Source: Richelia sinica FACHB-800 (GTDB taxonomy: Bacteria > Cyanobacteriota > Cyanobacteriia > Cyanobacteriales > Nostocaceae). From it: a stretch of 64,000 nt of DNA. Under the pieces are notes generated by a model, which worked only from the letters and a program-made list of their open reading frames with translations, was not told the origin of the DNA and made no database searches. Below, in pieces: positions 33,692 to 43,993 of this stretch; position 1 is the first letter of the stretch, and each line of letters opens with the position of its first letter. The position numbers and the translations under genes were made by a program. Location: NCBI RefSeq assembly GCF_014698825.1, contig NZ_JACJTT010000026.1:1-64000 (forward strand). Direction: 5' to 3'.

Positions 33692-35842
33692 ATGTGGAAT
33701 AGCTTATTACAAGTTCTGGCTTTGGAACTAAATTCCCAAGTACGTGGACAGGAACTAATTGTTCCTATGTTGATATTACTGGTAGTCATTCTCATTGTAC
33801 CGATGCTCTTTGACCACCTTAAACTACCAGGATTAGTAGGTTTGGTGGGTGCTGGGGTATGCTTTAGTCAATTTGATGGCAATTTATTTCGGCCTGATGG
33901 AGTAATTCTAGAACTACTATCAGAGATTGGGTTAGTCTACTTAATATTTATTGCGGGGTTAGAATTTGACTTACCATTGCTACGACAAAATCAAGGTCGT
34001 TCCTTGTGGTTTGGGGGTTTGAGTTTTGGATTAACTTTATTTTTGGGCACTGGTGTTGGACAAATTTGTGGCTATAGTTTGATTCCCTCTGTACTCATTG
34101 GCTGTTTACTGACTTCCTCTACTTTGTTAGCCTATCCAATTCTCAATGGTTTGGGATTGATTAAACATCCAGCGATCGCTCTAGCTGTGAGCAGTACAAT
34201 TGTTACAGATATGGGAACCTTGCTAGTCTTTGCAGTCTTGGTAGCAGTTGCCCATGTGGAAACCCTCACCCTTTCCCAACTACTCATTACCTCTGCTTGG
34301 GTCATAGCCTACTTCCTCGCTGTTGTACTAGGCTTCAATCAAGCAGGTAAAGCTTTCTTTCTCCATTCTGGAGATGATAATAGTAATAAATTATTGTTTG
34401 TGTTGCTATGTATCTTTGTGGCGACAATGGTAGCTCAAGTGATGGGTATTCCCACAATTGTCGCTGTGTTTTTAGCTGGGGTAGCAGTCAATGAAGCTAT
34501 TGGGGAAGGCCCAGTCAAAGAAAAATTAGTTTTTATTGGTAGTTTTTTATTTATTCCTATTTTTTTCTTCCGTTTAGGCTTAATTCTCAATATATCTGGA
34601 CTCATCCATCAGCATTTACTATTGTGGCTGACATTGATAGTGGCAATTGCTAGCAAATTTCTTGCCGCGGGGTTAGCTAAATTCCTCTACCGCTACCGCT
34701 GGACAGAAACCCTAACTATGTGCTCAGTATCTATTCCCCTAATGGGGACAACATTAGCAGTGGCTGTAGAAGGGGTAAAGTTAGGCTTTTTACCACCACC
34801 AATTTTAGACACCGTGATTATTTTAATGTTGATGACCACAACCTTGGGTGTGTGGTTGACTAATTATGTGGGGGTAAATTTAACCAATTATCCAGCCTCA
34901 GAATCAGCAATTGCCATTCCTACACTCTATCATCCACCAACAATAGAAAACGGCACTATCGTTGTACCTCTGGTTAATTCAACAACTCAACAAAACTTAA
35001 TCGAATTAGCTGCATTATTAGCTTCCCAAACTCATGGCAAAATTGTACCCTTAGCGATCGCCCCGGCAACAGCCCAAATGGATGCTCCCCAGTTAGAGCT
35101 AGCTTGTCAGCAAAGTGAGCGGTTGCTGGCTAGAGCTACAGCCCAAAGCCAATTACTGGGAGTCCCAGCCAAACCATTGTTACGCATCGATGATGCCATA
35201 GCATCAGGAATTACTAGAGCCGCAAGGGAAAAAAAAGCCGATTTAATTATTCTCAACTGGGATCAACATCACAGCTTGCGGGCGCGGTTATTTGGTAACT
35301 TGATTGATAATGTGCTGTGGTCTGCCCATTGCCCGGTGGCATTGACCAGATTAGTAGAATCACCGAAACGAGTTCAGCGCATACTAGTTCCCATCGAAAA
35401 CTTAATTACGCCCACATTAGAGCCTGTGCAGTTAGCCCAAACCATAGCACAAACCAATCAAGCTCAAGTGACGGTATTGAATGTGTGTGTGAATGAAGCT
35501 TGCCGCAAAAATCACCAAACTGCTGCTACTCATATTGCCGCCAGGCGATCGCATCTGGAGCAAATCTTAGCACCACTAGCTTTAGCTAATCCGCCAGAAT
35601 TGCAAATCATTATCCATGATAATTTTACCCAGGCAATTTTGCAGGCAGCAAGATTGTATGATTTAATCGTCTTGCCTTTTCATCGTTATCGTCATCTTCC
35701 TGGAGGATTAGTGATGAGTGATTTGACAACCCAACTAGCCAGACAACTGACTTGCTCAATGATTATTCTCAGTCAGCCACCGCACAATTACCCAACGGTG
35801 TTGCCGACACGAACATCTCGCACTAACCTCCTAATCAGCTAA
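33692..35842 (+). CDS. Cation:proton antiporter (CPA2) fused to two USP domains
   Basis: A 716-residue membrane protein. Residues 1-400 form about twelve membrane helices of the monovalent cation:proton antiporter-2 family (KefB/NapA-like), including LVYLIFIAGLEFDLP (about 81-95) and GIPTIVAVFLAGVAVNEAIG. Residues about 430-560 and 560-716 hold two universal-stress-protein-like domains: ADLIILNWDQHHSLRARLFG / IDNVLWSAHCPVALTRL and RILVPIENLITPTLEPVQLA / DLIVLPFHRYRHLPGGLVMS. USP domains on antiporters are thought to gate transport by nucleotide binding. Substrate (Na+ or K+) undetermined. Monocistronic by spacing. Confidence 0.9.
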   Translation: MWNSLLQVLALELNSQVRGQELIVPMLILLVVILIVPMLFDHLKLPGLVGLVGAGVCFSQFDGNLFRPDGVILELLSEIGLVYLIFIAGLEFDLPLLRQNQGRSLWFGGLSFGLTLFLGTGVGQICGYSLIPSVLIGCLLTSSTLLAYPILNGLGLIKHPAIALAVSSTIVTDMGTLLVFAVLVAVAHVETLTLSQLLITSAWVIAYFLAVVLGFNQAGKAFFLHSGDDNSNKLLFVLLCIFVATMVAQVMGIPTIVAVFLAGVAVNEAIGEGPVKEKLVFIGSFLFIPIFFFRLGLILNISGLIHQHLLLWLTLIVAIASKFLAAGLAKFLYRYRWTETLTMCSVSIPLMGTTLAVAVEGVKLGFLPPPILDTVIILMLMTTTLGVWLTNYVGVNLTNYPASESAIAIPTLYHPPTIENGTIVVPLVNSTTQQNLIELAALLASQTHGKIVPLAIAPATAQMDAPQLELACQQSERLLARATAQSQLLGVPAKPLLRIDDAIASGITRAAREKKADLIILNWDQHHSLRARLFGNLIDNVLWSAHCPVALTRLVESPKRVQRILVPIENLITPTLEPVQLAQTIAQTNQAQVTVLNVCVNEACRKNHQTAATHIAARRSHLEQILAPLALANPPELQIIIHDNFTQAILQAARLYDLIVLPFHRYRHLPGGLVMSDLTTQLARQLTCSMIILSQPPHNYPTVLPTRTSRTNLLIS

Positions 35843-36178
35843 AGGGCAACACAGATTTATACAACGACATATAACGATGAAAACCCATAACAGCTTGTGA
35901 CTCAGGCCTTACTGTAAAAACAGCTTATATCCTTGTTGAAGATTTGATAAATTCAGGACAAAAACGATACCTGAGATTAGACAATGTAGTTTAATTTATT
36001 TAAGTAAAATATGTTTGCTCCCTGTATAAAGATGAGATTTTTGTGGGAACCAAAGATATGCAATTGACCACAAAGAGTAGTCTGAATTAGTTTAGATAGG
36101 CTACTTTTTTACAAGCAACCCTCAAGCATGTAAACAAGCGAAAATCTACTGAAAATAGCTGGAAATAACTGGAAAATT
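35843..36178. other. Spacer before the UDP-sugar genes
   Basis: A 336-base AT-rich spacer. It probably carries the promoter for the UDP-sugar and glycosyltransferase run. I saw no clear promoter boxes, repeats or RNA structure. Confidence 0.4.
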
Positions 36179-37114
36179 ATGAGAATTTTAGTCACAGGTG
36201 GCGCTGGGTTTATTGGTTCCCATCTCATTGACAGACTTATGAATGATGGCCATGAAGTAATTTGTCTAGATAACTTTTACACAGGACATAAACGCAATAT
36301 TGCTAAATGGTTAGACAACCACAACTTTGAGCTAATCCGTCACGATATCACCGAACCAATTCGCTTAGAAGTAGAGCAAATTTATCATTTAGCTTGTCCA
36401 GCTTCTCCAGTTCACTACCAGTACAACCCCGTCAAAACCGTGAAGACGAATGTCATGGGAACATTAAATATGCTGGGGTTAGCGAAACGAGTGAAAGCTA
36501 GGTTTTTACTAGCATCTACCAGTGAAGTCTACGGTGATCCAGATGTGCATCCCCAATATGAAGAGTATCGGGGCAATGTCAATCCCATCGGCTTACGTTC
36601 CTGTTATGACGAGGGTAAAAGAATCGCCGAAACCTTAGCATTTGACTACTACAGACAAAATAAAGTAGACATTCGTGTGGCCAGAATATTCAATACCTAT
36701 GGCCCTCGTATGCTGGAAAATGATGGTCGTGTAGTGAGTAACTTTATTGTCCAATCATTACAAGGTATTCCTTTAACTGTCTACGGGGAAGGAACACAAA
36801 CTCGCAGTTTCTGCTACGTCTCTGACCTAGTAGAAGGTTTAATGCGATTAATGAATGGTGAGTATATCGGGCCCATCAATTTAGGAAATCCCGAAGAATA
36901 CACAATTTTAGAATTAGCCCAGGCAGTTCAGAATCTAGTCAATCCAGAGTCCAAGATTCAATTTGAACCATTGCCATCAGATGATCCCCGTCGTCGTCGT
37001 CCCGATATCACTAAAGCCAAAACTTGGTTAAATTGGGAACCAACAATTCCTCTAACAGCAGGTTTGAAGTTAACAATTGAAGATTTTCGGGCACGAGTTA
37101 ATAGTCAAAATTAG
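36179..37114 (+). CDS. UDP-glucuronate decarboxylase (UDP-xylose synthase)
   Basis: A 311-residue extended short-chain dehydrogenase. It has the NAD-binding GGAGFIGSH (7-15), the catalytic Y143-x3-K147 in [11 protein letters not shown], and the UXS-type segments [20 protein letters not shown] (about 76-95) and [11 protein letters not shown]. It decarboxylates UDP-glucuronate to UDP-xylose. Its substrate is made by the next gene, 81 bp downstream, so the two form a pathway pair. It lacks the extra membrane domain of eukaryotic UXS. First gene of the polysaccharide run. Confidence 0.92.
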   Translation: MRILVTGGAGFIGSHLIDRLMNDGHEVICLDNFYTGHKRNIAKWLDNHNFELIRHDITEPIRLEVEQIYHLACPASPVHYQYNPVKTVKTNVMGTLNMLGLAKRVKARFLLASTSEVYGDPDVHPQYEEYRGNVNPIGLRSCYDEGKRIAETLAFDYYRQNKVDIRVARIFNTYGPRMLENDGRVVSNFIVQSLQGIPLTVYGEGTQTRSFCYVSDLVEGLMRLMNGEYIGPINLGNPEEYTILELAQAVQNLVNPESKIQFEPLPSDDPRRRRPDITKAKTWLNWEPTIPLTAGLKLTIEDFRARVNSQN

Positions 37115-37195
37115 TAAATATTTGGTGGTCTATGGGTTCACTGCTGACCACTGAGTATATGTGAAAAAACTTGAACTATCTAGGAGTATAACAAC

Positions 37196-38584
37196 ATGCG
37201 TGTTTGCGTTATTGGTACTGGTTATGTGGGTTTAGTAACAGGGGCATGTTTAGCTCATATTGGTCATGATGTAATTTGTATAGATAATAACGAAGAAAAA
37301 GTAAAGCTCATGAAGTCCGGACAGTCTCCTATTTTCGAGCCAGGACTGTCGGAGATTATGCAATCTGCTATTCATGCTAATAAAATCCAATTTTCTACAG
37401 ATTTGGCAGCGGGTGTAGCCCATGGGGAAATTTTATTTATTGCCGTGGGAACACCACCATTACCCACTGGCGAAAGTGATACCCGTTATGTAGAAGCTGT
37501 GGCCCGTGGCATTGGTGCCAACCTGAATGGTGGTTATAAAGTAATCGTCAATAAATCTACGGTACCAATTGGTTCTGGTGACTGGGTACGGATGATTGTT
37601 TTAGATGGGATTGCAGAACGTCAAAAAACTTTGGTGACAGCGGGTGGTGGCATTGAAGAAAAATTACCAGAAACGAATGTTCAGTTTGATGTAGTCAGCA
37701 ATCCTGAATTTTTGCGTGAAGGTTCAGCAGTGTATGATACCTTTAACCCTGATCGAATAGTTTTGGGTGGAAACAGTCCAAAAGCGATCGCCCTGATGAA
37801 AGAACTATATGCACCCATCGTTGAGCGCAAATATGCAGAAGACCAGTCCCTGCCACCAGTGCCGGTGCTTGCTACAGACCTTAGTTCCGCAGAAATGATC
37901 AAATATGCGGCCAATGCTTTTCTAGCCACCAAAATCAGTTTCATCAATGAAGTTGCCAATATATGCGATCGCGTGGGTGCAGATGTTACCCAGGTGGCTA
38001 AGGGCATCGGTTTAGACTCCCGCATAGGCAACAAATTCTTACAAGCAGGCATTGGTTGGGGTGGTTCCTGCTTCCCCAAAGATGTATCAGCGTTGATTCA
38101 TACTGCCGATGATTATGGCTATGAAGCACAACTACTCAAATCTGCCGTCAGCGTCAATGAACGTCAACGTCTCATTGCCCTGGAAAAACTGCAACAAGTT
38201 CTGAAAATCCTCAAAGGTAAAACCGTTGGTTTACTTGGTTTAACCTTCAAACCAGACACCGATGACCTACGTGATGCACCCGCATTAAATTTAATTGAAC
38301 AACTTAACCGCTTGGGTGCTAAGGTCAAAGCCTACGACCCCATCATTTCCCAAACAGGTATGCGTCATGGCATTTCTGGTGTTCTTGTCGAAACTGATGC
38401 GGAAAGATTAGCTGATGGTTGTGACGCTTTGGTACTCGTTACTGAATGGCAGCAGTTCAGCACCTTGGACTACACCAAAATGGCAAAATTAATGGCCCAT
38501 CCAGTCATTATTGATGGTCGTAACTTCTTAGATCCAGAGGCGATGGCCAAGGCCGGTTTCCAATATGTAGGTGTAGGTAGATAA
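37196..38584 (+). CDS. UDP-glucose 6-dehydrogenase
   Basis: A 462-residue enzyme oxidising UDP-glucose to UDP-glucuronate with two NAD+. N-terminal Rossmann motif CVIGTGYVGLVTGACLAHIG (4-23), catalytic C292 in GGSCFPKD, and C-terminal GLTFKPDTDDLRDAPALNLI (about 350-369). There is an insert of about 20 residues with RQKTLVTAGGGIEEKLPETN (about 142-161) that makes the chain longer than the ~440 usual for Ugd; I recall the same in cyanobacterial copies. Together with the preceding gene it supplies UDP-GlcA and UDP-Xyl for polysaccharide synthesis. A terminator follows at 38608. Confidence 0.94.
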   Translation: MRVCVIGTGYVGLVTGACLAHIGHDVICIDNNEEKVKLMKSGQSPIFEPGLSEIMQSAIHANKIQFSTDLAAGVAHGEILFIAVGTPPLPTGESDTRYVEAVARGIGANLNGGYKVIVNKSTVPIGSGDWVRMIVLDGIAERQKTLVTAGGGIEEKLPETNVQFDVVSNPEFLREGSAVYDTFNPDRIVLGGNSPKAIALMKELYAPIVERKYAEDQSLPPVPVLATDLSSAEMIKYAANAFLATKISFINEVANICDRVGADVTQVAKGIGLDSRIGNKFLQAGIGWGGSCFPKDVSALIHTADDYGYEAQLLKSAVSVNERQRLIALEKLQQVLKILKGKTVGLLGLTFKPDTDDLRDAPALNLIEQLNRLGAKVKAYDPIISQTGMRHGISGVLVETDAERLADGCDALVLVTEWQQFSTLDYTKMAKLMAHPVIIDGRNFLDPEAMAKAGFQYVGVGR

Positions 38585-38607
38585 GCTGTTATTCCTGCCA
38601 TAATTAT

Positions 38608-38635
38608 GCCGTCTGGATGATTCTAGACGGCTTTT
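38608..38635 (+). terminator. Rho-independent terminator after UDP-glucose dehydrogenase
   Basis: GCCGTCT (38608-38614) pairs with AGACGGC (38625-38631), with a 10-base loop, followed by TTTTG. It separates the UDP-sugar pair from the glycosyltransferase genes that follow. Confidence 0.8.
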
Positions 38636-38788
38636 GTAGTTTCTCAATTGACGGATATTGTTTGGTAGCTAAGTTGAGAAAATAGACCTCTGGTGAAAAT
38701 GAATGTAGAGATTTTCCGACAGAACGTCTCTACTACAAGGGTTTCAAACCATAAGTCTAGTGTAATTATTCATTGCTGATTTATCATC

Positions 38789-40423
38789 ATGCTCAAACAG
38801 CAGCGCAAATCAAAATTGTCCAAAAAGCAGTCATCAGGAGAAACACCAACCCTGAGCCTGAAAGAACAATTAGCCCAAAAGCGCAAAGCTATTCAAGCTC
38901 GAAAGGAATTTATCAGCTTAATCTCTACTTCTACCGCGATCGCCTTATTTTTAGGAATGGTGTTGTTTTTTGTTGGTGGAATCAAAGCAGCAGCACCTGC
39001 GGTCATGGGAATTTTAGTATTTTCTCTATCCTACAAATATCACCGTCAAGCTCTATATGCTTTTATCCTCTACGTACCTTTGAGTGGAACCATAACTTAT
39101 TACTTGGGCAACAGTCCCATTTTGCAATTAGCTAAAGATGCTTTTTACCTTCCTGCTGCCATTGGACTATGGCAAACTTGCCGTCAAAAAAAATTACCTT
39201 TTATTATTCCCCCAGGTATCAAAGTTCCACTTTATATCGTGTTGACTACATCTTTACTTACCCTCGTATTTATTAATGGAGGGCAGCAATTATCACAGGG
39301 AGGAGGTTCGGAAAATCCCATAGGTATGGGGATTTTGGGGTTAAAAGTATTTTTAGGCTATGTTCCTTTAATTGCTTGTGCTTACTATCTGATTCGTAAT
39401 CAGCAGGACTTCTTATTATTATCCCGCCTCCAAATTTTGATGACTCTTTTTTGCTGTTTCTTAGGATTAATTCAATATCAACTATTATTATCAGGTGTTT
39501 GTCAAGGGACTAGAGGGTTAGAAGGAGATGCTTTATTTAAAGCCTCACTAGAGGCCCGATGCTATTTTGGTGGAGCACTGCTGTACTCACCAGAACAAGG
39601 AGTGATTCGCCTCCCAGGCACCTTTGTTGCACCTTGGCAGTGGGCTTGGTTTTTAATTTCCAGCACTTTTTTCACTTTTGCGGCTGGTTTTACAGACCCA
39701 TCAATGATTTGGCGGGCTATCAGTTTATTATCTTTGGCATCTGTATTTGCTAATGCAGTGGTTTCTGGGCAAAGAATAGCCTTAGGCTTAGTGCCTGTCT
39801 TCTTTGTGATTTTGCTATTTTTTACTGGTCAAATTGGTAATCTGAAGCGATTCATTCCTATTGGAGCCGGACTAGCTTTGATATTAGGAATAGCTATGGC
39901 TGCTAACCCTACAGTTGTACAAGAGAGAATCGACAGTTTTACAGGACGTTGGGAAGCGTCTCCTCCACAGCAATTTATTGTTGATCAATTTCATGAAAAC
40001 TGGAAAAGTGTTGATACTCCCATTGGTAATGGTTTAGGAAGAGCAACCAACTCAGCACGGGCAATGGGTTCTACTAAGCTGGTAGAAACATACTATCCTA
40101 AAGTTCTTTATGAAGTGGGTATTATCGGCTTATTAGCTTTTGTGGCATTAGTTACGACATTAACAATTTTGGCTTTTAAAGCATATAGAAAAATCAAAAA
40201 CCGTAATTACCGTGCTTACGGAGCTACATTATGGATATTTATATTGTTTATTTCTTACAACACTTATTATTATCCCCTAGATGTTGATCCAGTTTCTGTT
40301 TATTATTGGTTTTTTGCTGGTGTATTATTCAAATTACCAATAATTGACAAACAAGAACAGAAAGAAAATCCACAGCTTCAGTCAATAAGAAGCAAAAAAT
40401 CCCGTAAAATTAGGGCAAAATAG
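38789..40423 (+). CDS. hpsL: O-antigen ligase-like membrane protein, HpsL-like
   Basis: A 544-residue polytopic membrane protein with about eleven helices and a basic N-terminus (LKQQRKSKLSKKQSS). A large loop with YSPEQGVIRLPGTFVAPWQW (about 264-283) and the later PIGNGLGRATNSARAMGS (about 411-428) are typical of the Wzy/WaaL O-antigen ligase fold. I recall cyanobacterial proteins of this kind annotated as hormogonium polysaccharide biosynthesis HpsL; the following three transferases fit HpsN, HpsO and HpsP in type, order and size. The symbol is a recollection, not proven. The polymerase or ligase role is inferred from fold. Confidence 0.65.
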   Translation: MLKQQRKSKLSKKQSSGETPTLSLKEQLAQKRKAIQARKEFISLISTSTAIALFLGMVLFFVGGIKAAAPAVMGILVFSLSYKYHRQALYAFILYVPLSGTITYYLGNSPILQLAKDAFYLPAAIGLWQTCRQKKLPFIIPPGIKVPLYIVLTTSLLTLVFINGGQQLSQGGGSENPIGMGILGLKVFLGYVPLIACAYYLIRNQQDFLLLSRLQILMTLFCCFLGLIQYQLLLSGVCQGTRGLEGDALFKASLEARCYFGGALLYSPEQGVIRLPGTFVAPWQWAWFLISSTFFTFAAGFTDPSMIWRAISLLSLASVFANAVVSGQRIALGLVPVFFVILLFFTGQIGNLKRFIPIGAGLALILGIAMAANPTVVQERIDSFTGRWEASPPQQFIVDQFHENWKSVDTPIGNGLGRATNSARAMGSTKLVETYYPKVLYEVGIIGLLAFVALVTTLTILAFKAYRKIKNRNYRAYGATLWIFILFISYNTYYYPLDVDPVSVYYWFFAGVLFKLPIIDKQEQKENPQLQSIRSKKSRKIRAK

Positions 40424-40469
40424 TTTAATTTTTCAAAAGTATCTATTGCCATTATTTGAGTTTAAAATC

Positions 40470-41450
40470 ATGGAAAATCAACCTTTAATTTCTGTTGTTA
40501 TTCCCACTTATAGAAGAGAAAAGTTACTAGTAGATAGTATTGTCGATGTCTTAAAACAAGATTATCCTCATTTTGAAGTATTGGTAGTAGACCAAACCCA
40601 AAATCATGAACCAGAAACTCAAGCTTTTCTGGAGGAAATGGCTAATACAGGTAAAATTAAATTCTTTCGTTTAGATTGGGCTAGCTTACCAGGTGCACGC
40701 AACTATGCAGTGAGAAGGGCAGCAGGTGAAATAGTTTTATTTATTGATGATGATGTCCAGTTAGTACCTGGGTTTTTAGCGGCACATGCTCAAAATTATG
40801 TGCAGAACCCGGAGATAGGTGCGGTTGCTGGTCGGGTATTTGACAGAATGAAATTAGGTGATTCTGGGGGAGGCTTGGAGATTGAATATTTACCACCAGC
40901 AGCAATGGACCCAGGTATTGCTTGGTATCACATCGATTTAGTACATACTACTAAACCCCAACAAGTTCTAACAGCTAGGGGTTGCAATATGTCTTTCCGA
41001 CGGGAAATTTTTACTCAATATGGACTGAAATTTGACGAAAGATTTCGTGGTAGTGCAGTCAGGGAAGAATCGGATTTTTGTTTAAGGATACGACAGACAG
41101 GGTACAAAATTTGGTATGACCCACAGGCATATTTAGTGCATTTAGGGGAAGAGACAGGGGGTTGTCATGATATTAGTATGCGATCGCTCCAATATCAACT
41201 CACTTTCTACCATAATCATTTCCTCCTCGGCTTAAAAAACCTCACCTTTACCCAAGCTTTACGCCTCTATGCCCGTCTCTTTGATTGTCACGTCCTTGGC
41301 AACCCACCTTGTTATAAAAGCGGTTCTCCCATTAAAGTTGCCACTCGTGGAATATTCTATCTTTTGGGTTTTCTCAAAGCTTTATTAACCGTGATTCAAG
41401 CATTATGGAATGATGGACAAATTTATAGTCGCCTAGATACACAAAGTTAG
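40470..41450 (+). CDS. hpsN: GT2 glycosyltransferase, HpsN-like
   Basis: A 326-residue family 2 (GT-A) glycosyltransferase: MENQPLISVVIPTYRREKLL at the start, then the acidic metal-binding DDDV motif in EIVLFIDDDVQLVPGFLA (about 94-111) and the acceptor-side EESDFCLRIRQTGYKIWYDP (about 208-227). A TTG at 40446 would add eight residues, but the ATG at 40470 begins at the conserved strand. It lies between HpsL-like and HpsO-like genes with short gaps, in one transcript. Type and order match the hps gene set as I remember it; donor sugar unknown. Confidence 0.68.
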   Translation: MENQPLISVVIPTYRREKLLVDSIVDVLKQDYPHFEVLVVDQTQNHEPETQAFLEEMANTGKIKFFRLDWASLPGARNYAVRRAAGEIVLFIDDDVQLVPGFLAAHAQNYVQNPEIGAVAGRVFDRMKLGDSGGGLEIEYLPPAAMDPGIAWYHIDLVHTTKPQQVLTARGCNMSFRREIFTQYGLKFDERFRGSAVREESDFCLRIRQTGYKIWYDPQAYLVHLGEETGGCHDISMRSLQYQLTFYHNHFLLGLKNLTFTQALRLYARLFDCHVLGNPPCYKSGSPIKVATRGIFYLLGFLKALLTVIQALWNDGQIYSRLDTQS

Positions 41451-41505
41451 AATACTTGCCACTCAATTTTGTTGTCCAACATTTCTAAATCCCCAAGAGT
41501 AAACC

Positions 41506-42684
41506 ATGAGAATTTTAGTTGCTAGCCATACCTATATAGTAGACTTAAACTGTGAAAAGCTGCGTGCTTTGGCAAAACTTGAACCTGGAATTGAAGTCAC
41601 GGTAATTGTTCCCAAAAAGTGGAAACCAGGTGGTGTACAAAACAAGATTATTGAATCTCAATATCGAGACGAGGGAAATTTTAAAATAGTGCCATTGAGC
41701 AATTTTAGTCAAAATCATCAAGGACTGTTGACGTTTGGATTTGATTTAGTTGCTTTATTACAAAAATTTCGTCCCCATATTATTCAAGTAGAACAAGCTT
41801 CTAGAGGACTTGCTTACACCCAAATGATTATTTTGAATCATTTACTGGGGTTAAAAGCTAAGAATATATTTTTTACTTGGTGGAACTTACCTTATGAATT
41901 AAAGTTACCCATAGAATTATTAGAAAAATTCAACTTAAACAATAGTCACGGCATTATTTCTGGAAATCAAGATGGCGCAGATATTCTCTACCAAAGAGGA
42001 TATCAGGGAGCGATTAAAGTCCTGCCCCAATTGGGAGTAGATGAAAAGGTTTTTACACCTCAACCACAGCCGGAGTTGGCAGCCCAATTAGGCATTAAGT
42101 CTGATGATTTTGTTGTGGGTTTTGTGGGTAGATTTGTACCAGAAAAAGGTTTAATAACCCTCTTAAAGTCCTTAGTTAATTTGCAAGAAAAGAAATGGAA
42201 ATTACTGTTGTTAGGACGGGGAGATTTAAAAGAAGAGTTAATTAAAATATCATCGGAAAATAATATTCAAGATAGAGTAATTTTTGTAGAAAGTGTACCT
42301 CATGACCAAGTACAAAATTATATTAATTTAATGAATACTTTGGTATTACCTTCCGAAACGACTTATAAATTTAAAACCCTGACGGCTGTGGGTTGGAAAG
42401 AACAATTTGGTCATGTATTAATAGAAGCAATGGCTTGTAAAGTACCTGTTATTGGTTCTGATTCTGGAGAAATTCCCCATGTCATAGGTGATGCAGGATT
42501 AATCTTTCCTGAAGGAAATTCTGCTGATTTAGCTAATAGACTCTGCCAATTAATGGATAATCCAGCCTTAGCCCAAAAATTAGGCGAAATGGGATATCAA
42601 CGAACAATGTTAAATTACACTAATCAAGCTTTAGCTAAACAACAGTTAGAGTTTTATCGAGAACTTGTGAACCAAGATAATTAA
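41506..42684 (+). CDS. hpsO: GT4 glycosyltransferase, HpsO-like
   Basis: A 392-residue GT-B enzyme. The donor-binding half has DDFVVGFVGRFVPEKGLITL (about 201-220), KLLLLGRGDLKEELIKI and the E-x7-E region FGHVLIEAMACKVPVIGSDS (about 302-321) with GEIPHVIGDAG. The start MRILVASHTY is typical of the acceptor domain. It lies 55 bp after the GT2 gene and 23 bp before the next transferase. Sugar specificity unknown. The hps name is by resemblance. Confidence 0.7.
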   Translation: MRILVASHTYIVDLNCEKLRALAKLEPGIEVTVIVPKKWKPGGVQNKIIESQYRDEGNFKIVPLSNFSQNHQGLLTFGFDLVALLQKFRPHIIQVEQASRGLAYTQMIILNHLLGLKAKNIFFTWWNLPYELKLPIELLEKFNLNNSHGIISGNQDGADILYQRGYQGAIKVLPQLGVDEKVFTPQPQPELAAQLGIKSDDFVVGFVGRFVPEKGLITLLKSLVNLQEKKWKLLLLGRGDLKEELIKISSENNIQDRVIFVESVPHDQVQNYINLMNTLVLPSETTYKFKTLTAVGWKEQFGHVLIEAMACKVPVIGSDSGEIPHVIGDAGLIFPEGNSADLANRLCQLMDNPALAQKLGEMGYQRTMLNYTNQALAKQQLEFYRELVNQDN

Positions 42685-42707
42685 TCAATGATTTTTGATG
42701 TTTAAAT

Positions 42708-43877
42708 ATGCAAATATTGCAAATAGTACCTTCAATTTCCTTAATTTATGGTGGGCCTAGCCAAATGGTATTAGGTCTAGCCCCGGCTTTAGCAAAAGCT
42801 GGTGTAAAGGTAACAGTGATTACCACAGATAGTAATGGTGATACTGGTCAAACACCTTTGGATGTACCTTTAAATCAACCTGTGGACCAAGATGGATATG
42901 AGATTATTTATTTTCGATGTGCACCATTTCGCCGCTATAAGTTTTCTCTCGATTTATTAAAATGGCTAAATCATCACGCCCAAGATTTTGATTTAGCTCA
43001 TATTCATGCCCTATTTTCTCCAGTTAGTAGTGCAGCAGCTACTATTTGTCGTCAAAAAAATTTACCTTATATTTTGCGTCCTTTAGGAACTCTTGACCCA
43101 GCTGATTTACGCAAGAAACAACAATTAAAAAAGTTGTATGTAGCAATGATAGAACGTGCTAATTTAGCAGGGGCAGCAGCAGTTCATTTCACCAGTACAC
43201 AAGAAGCCAAAATTTCCGAAAGATTCGGAGTGAAAACCAAAGATTTAGTTATTCCTTTGGGGGTAAATCCGCCTATTTTGTCAAATGAAGATGTACTCAG
43301 TCGATGGGGTATTGCCAAGGATAAACCTGTGATACTCTTTATGTCGCGAATTGACCCGAAAAAGGGTTTAGAATTATTAATTCCTGCCTTGGAAGAGTTA
43401 TTAACAGCAGGTTATGATTTTCATTTTGTTTTAGCTGGGACAAATCCCCAAGACCCTGGTTATGAAGAGAAAATAAAAACTCAAATCGCCAATTCATCTT
43501 TGCGATCGCACACTAGTATCACTGGTTTTGTGACTGGAGTTGCTAAAGCTAGTTTACTCCAAGCTGCTGACATATTTGTCTTACCTTCCTACTACGAAAA
43601 TTTTGGCATTGCTGTAGCGGAAGCGATGGTAGCAGGAACACCCGTAGTCATTTCTGATCAGGTGCATATTTATCAGCAAGTAGAGGATAGTGCCTCTGGA
43701 TGGGTAGGGACTACAGATACCCAATCTCTAGTAGAGTTACTCAAACAAGCTTTATCAAACCCAGCAGAACGCCAACGTCGGGGTGAGAATGCCAGAAATT
43801 ACGCCCTAGAAAATTTTAGCTGGCAAGCGATCGCCCTGCAAATGATCCAAGCTTACAAATCAATTACCAAATTATAA
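42708..43877 (+). CDS. hpsP: GT4 glycosyltransferase, HpsP-like
   Basis: A 389-residue GT-B enzyme: N-terminal MQILQIVPSISLIYGGPSQM (1-20), donor domain FMSRIDPKKGLELLIPALEE (about 212-231), FVLAGTNPQDPGYE and the E-x7-E region YYENFGIAVAEAMVAGTPVV (about 299-318). Last gene of the + strand glycosyltransferase run. The minus-strand protein at 50539-51714 has the same architecture (SRIDPKKGLDLL-like and GGTTKIVLELA), so the two are paralogues or related acquisitions. Function by family. Confidence 0.72.
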   Translation: MQILQIVPSISLIYGGPSQMVLGLAPALAKAGVKVTVITTDSNGDTGQTPLDVPLNQPVDQDGYEIIYFRCAPFRRYKFSLDLLKWLNHHAQDFDLAHIHALFSPVSSAAATICRQKNLPYILRPLGTLDPADLRKKQQLKKLYVAMIERANLAGAAAVHFTSTQEAKISERFGVKTKDLVIPLGVNPPILSNEDVLSRWGIAKDKPVILFMSRIDPKKGLELLIPALEELLTAGYDFHFVLAGTNPQDPGYEEKIKTQIANSSLRSHTSITGFVTGVAKASLLQAADIFVLPSYYENFGIAVAEAMVAGTPVVISDQVHIYQQVEDSASGWVGTTDTQSLVELLKQALSNPAERQRRGENARNYALENFSWQAIALQMIQAYKSITKL

Positions 43878-43993
43878 AATTGTCAACTTAACATTTTGTT
43901 GCCAAGCGCGTCATTCCGATGGGGTAATCGGTGTTTTATGTCATGATTACAAGGTAGAATACAATATGTCTTTCTAACCACAGGGAATCTCGC

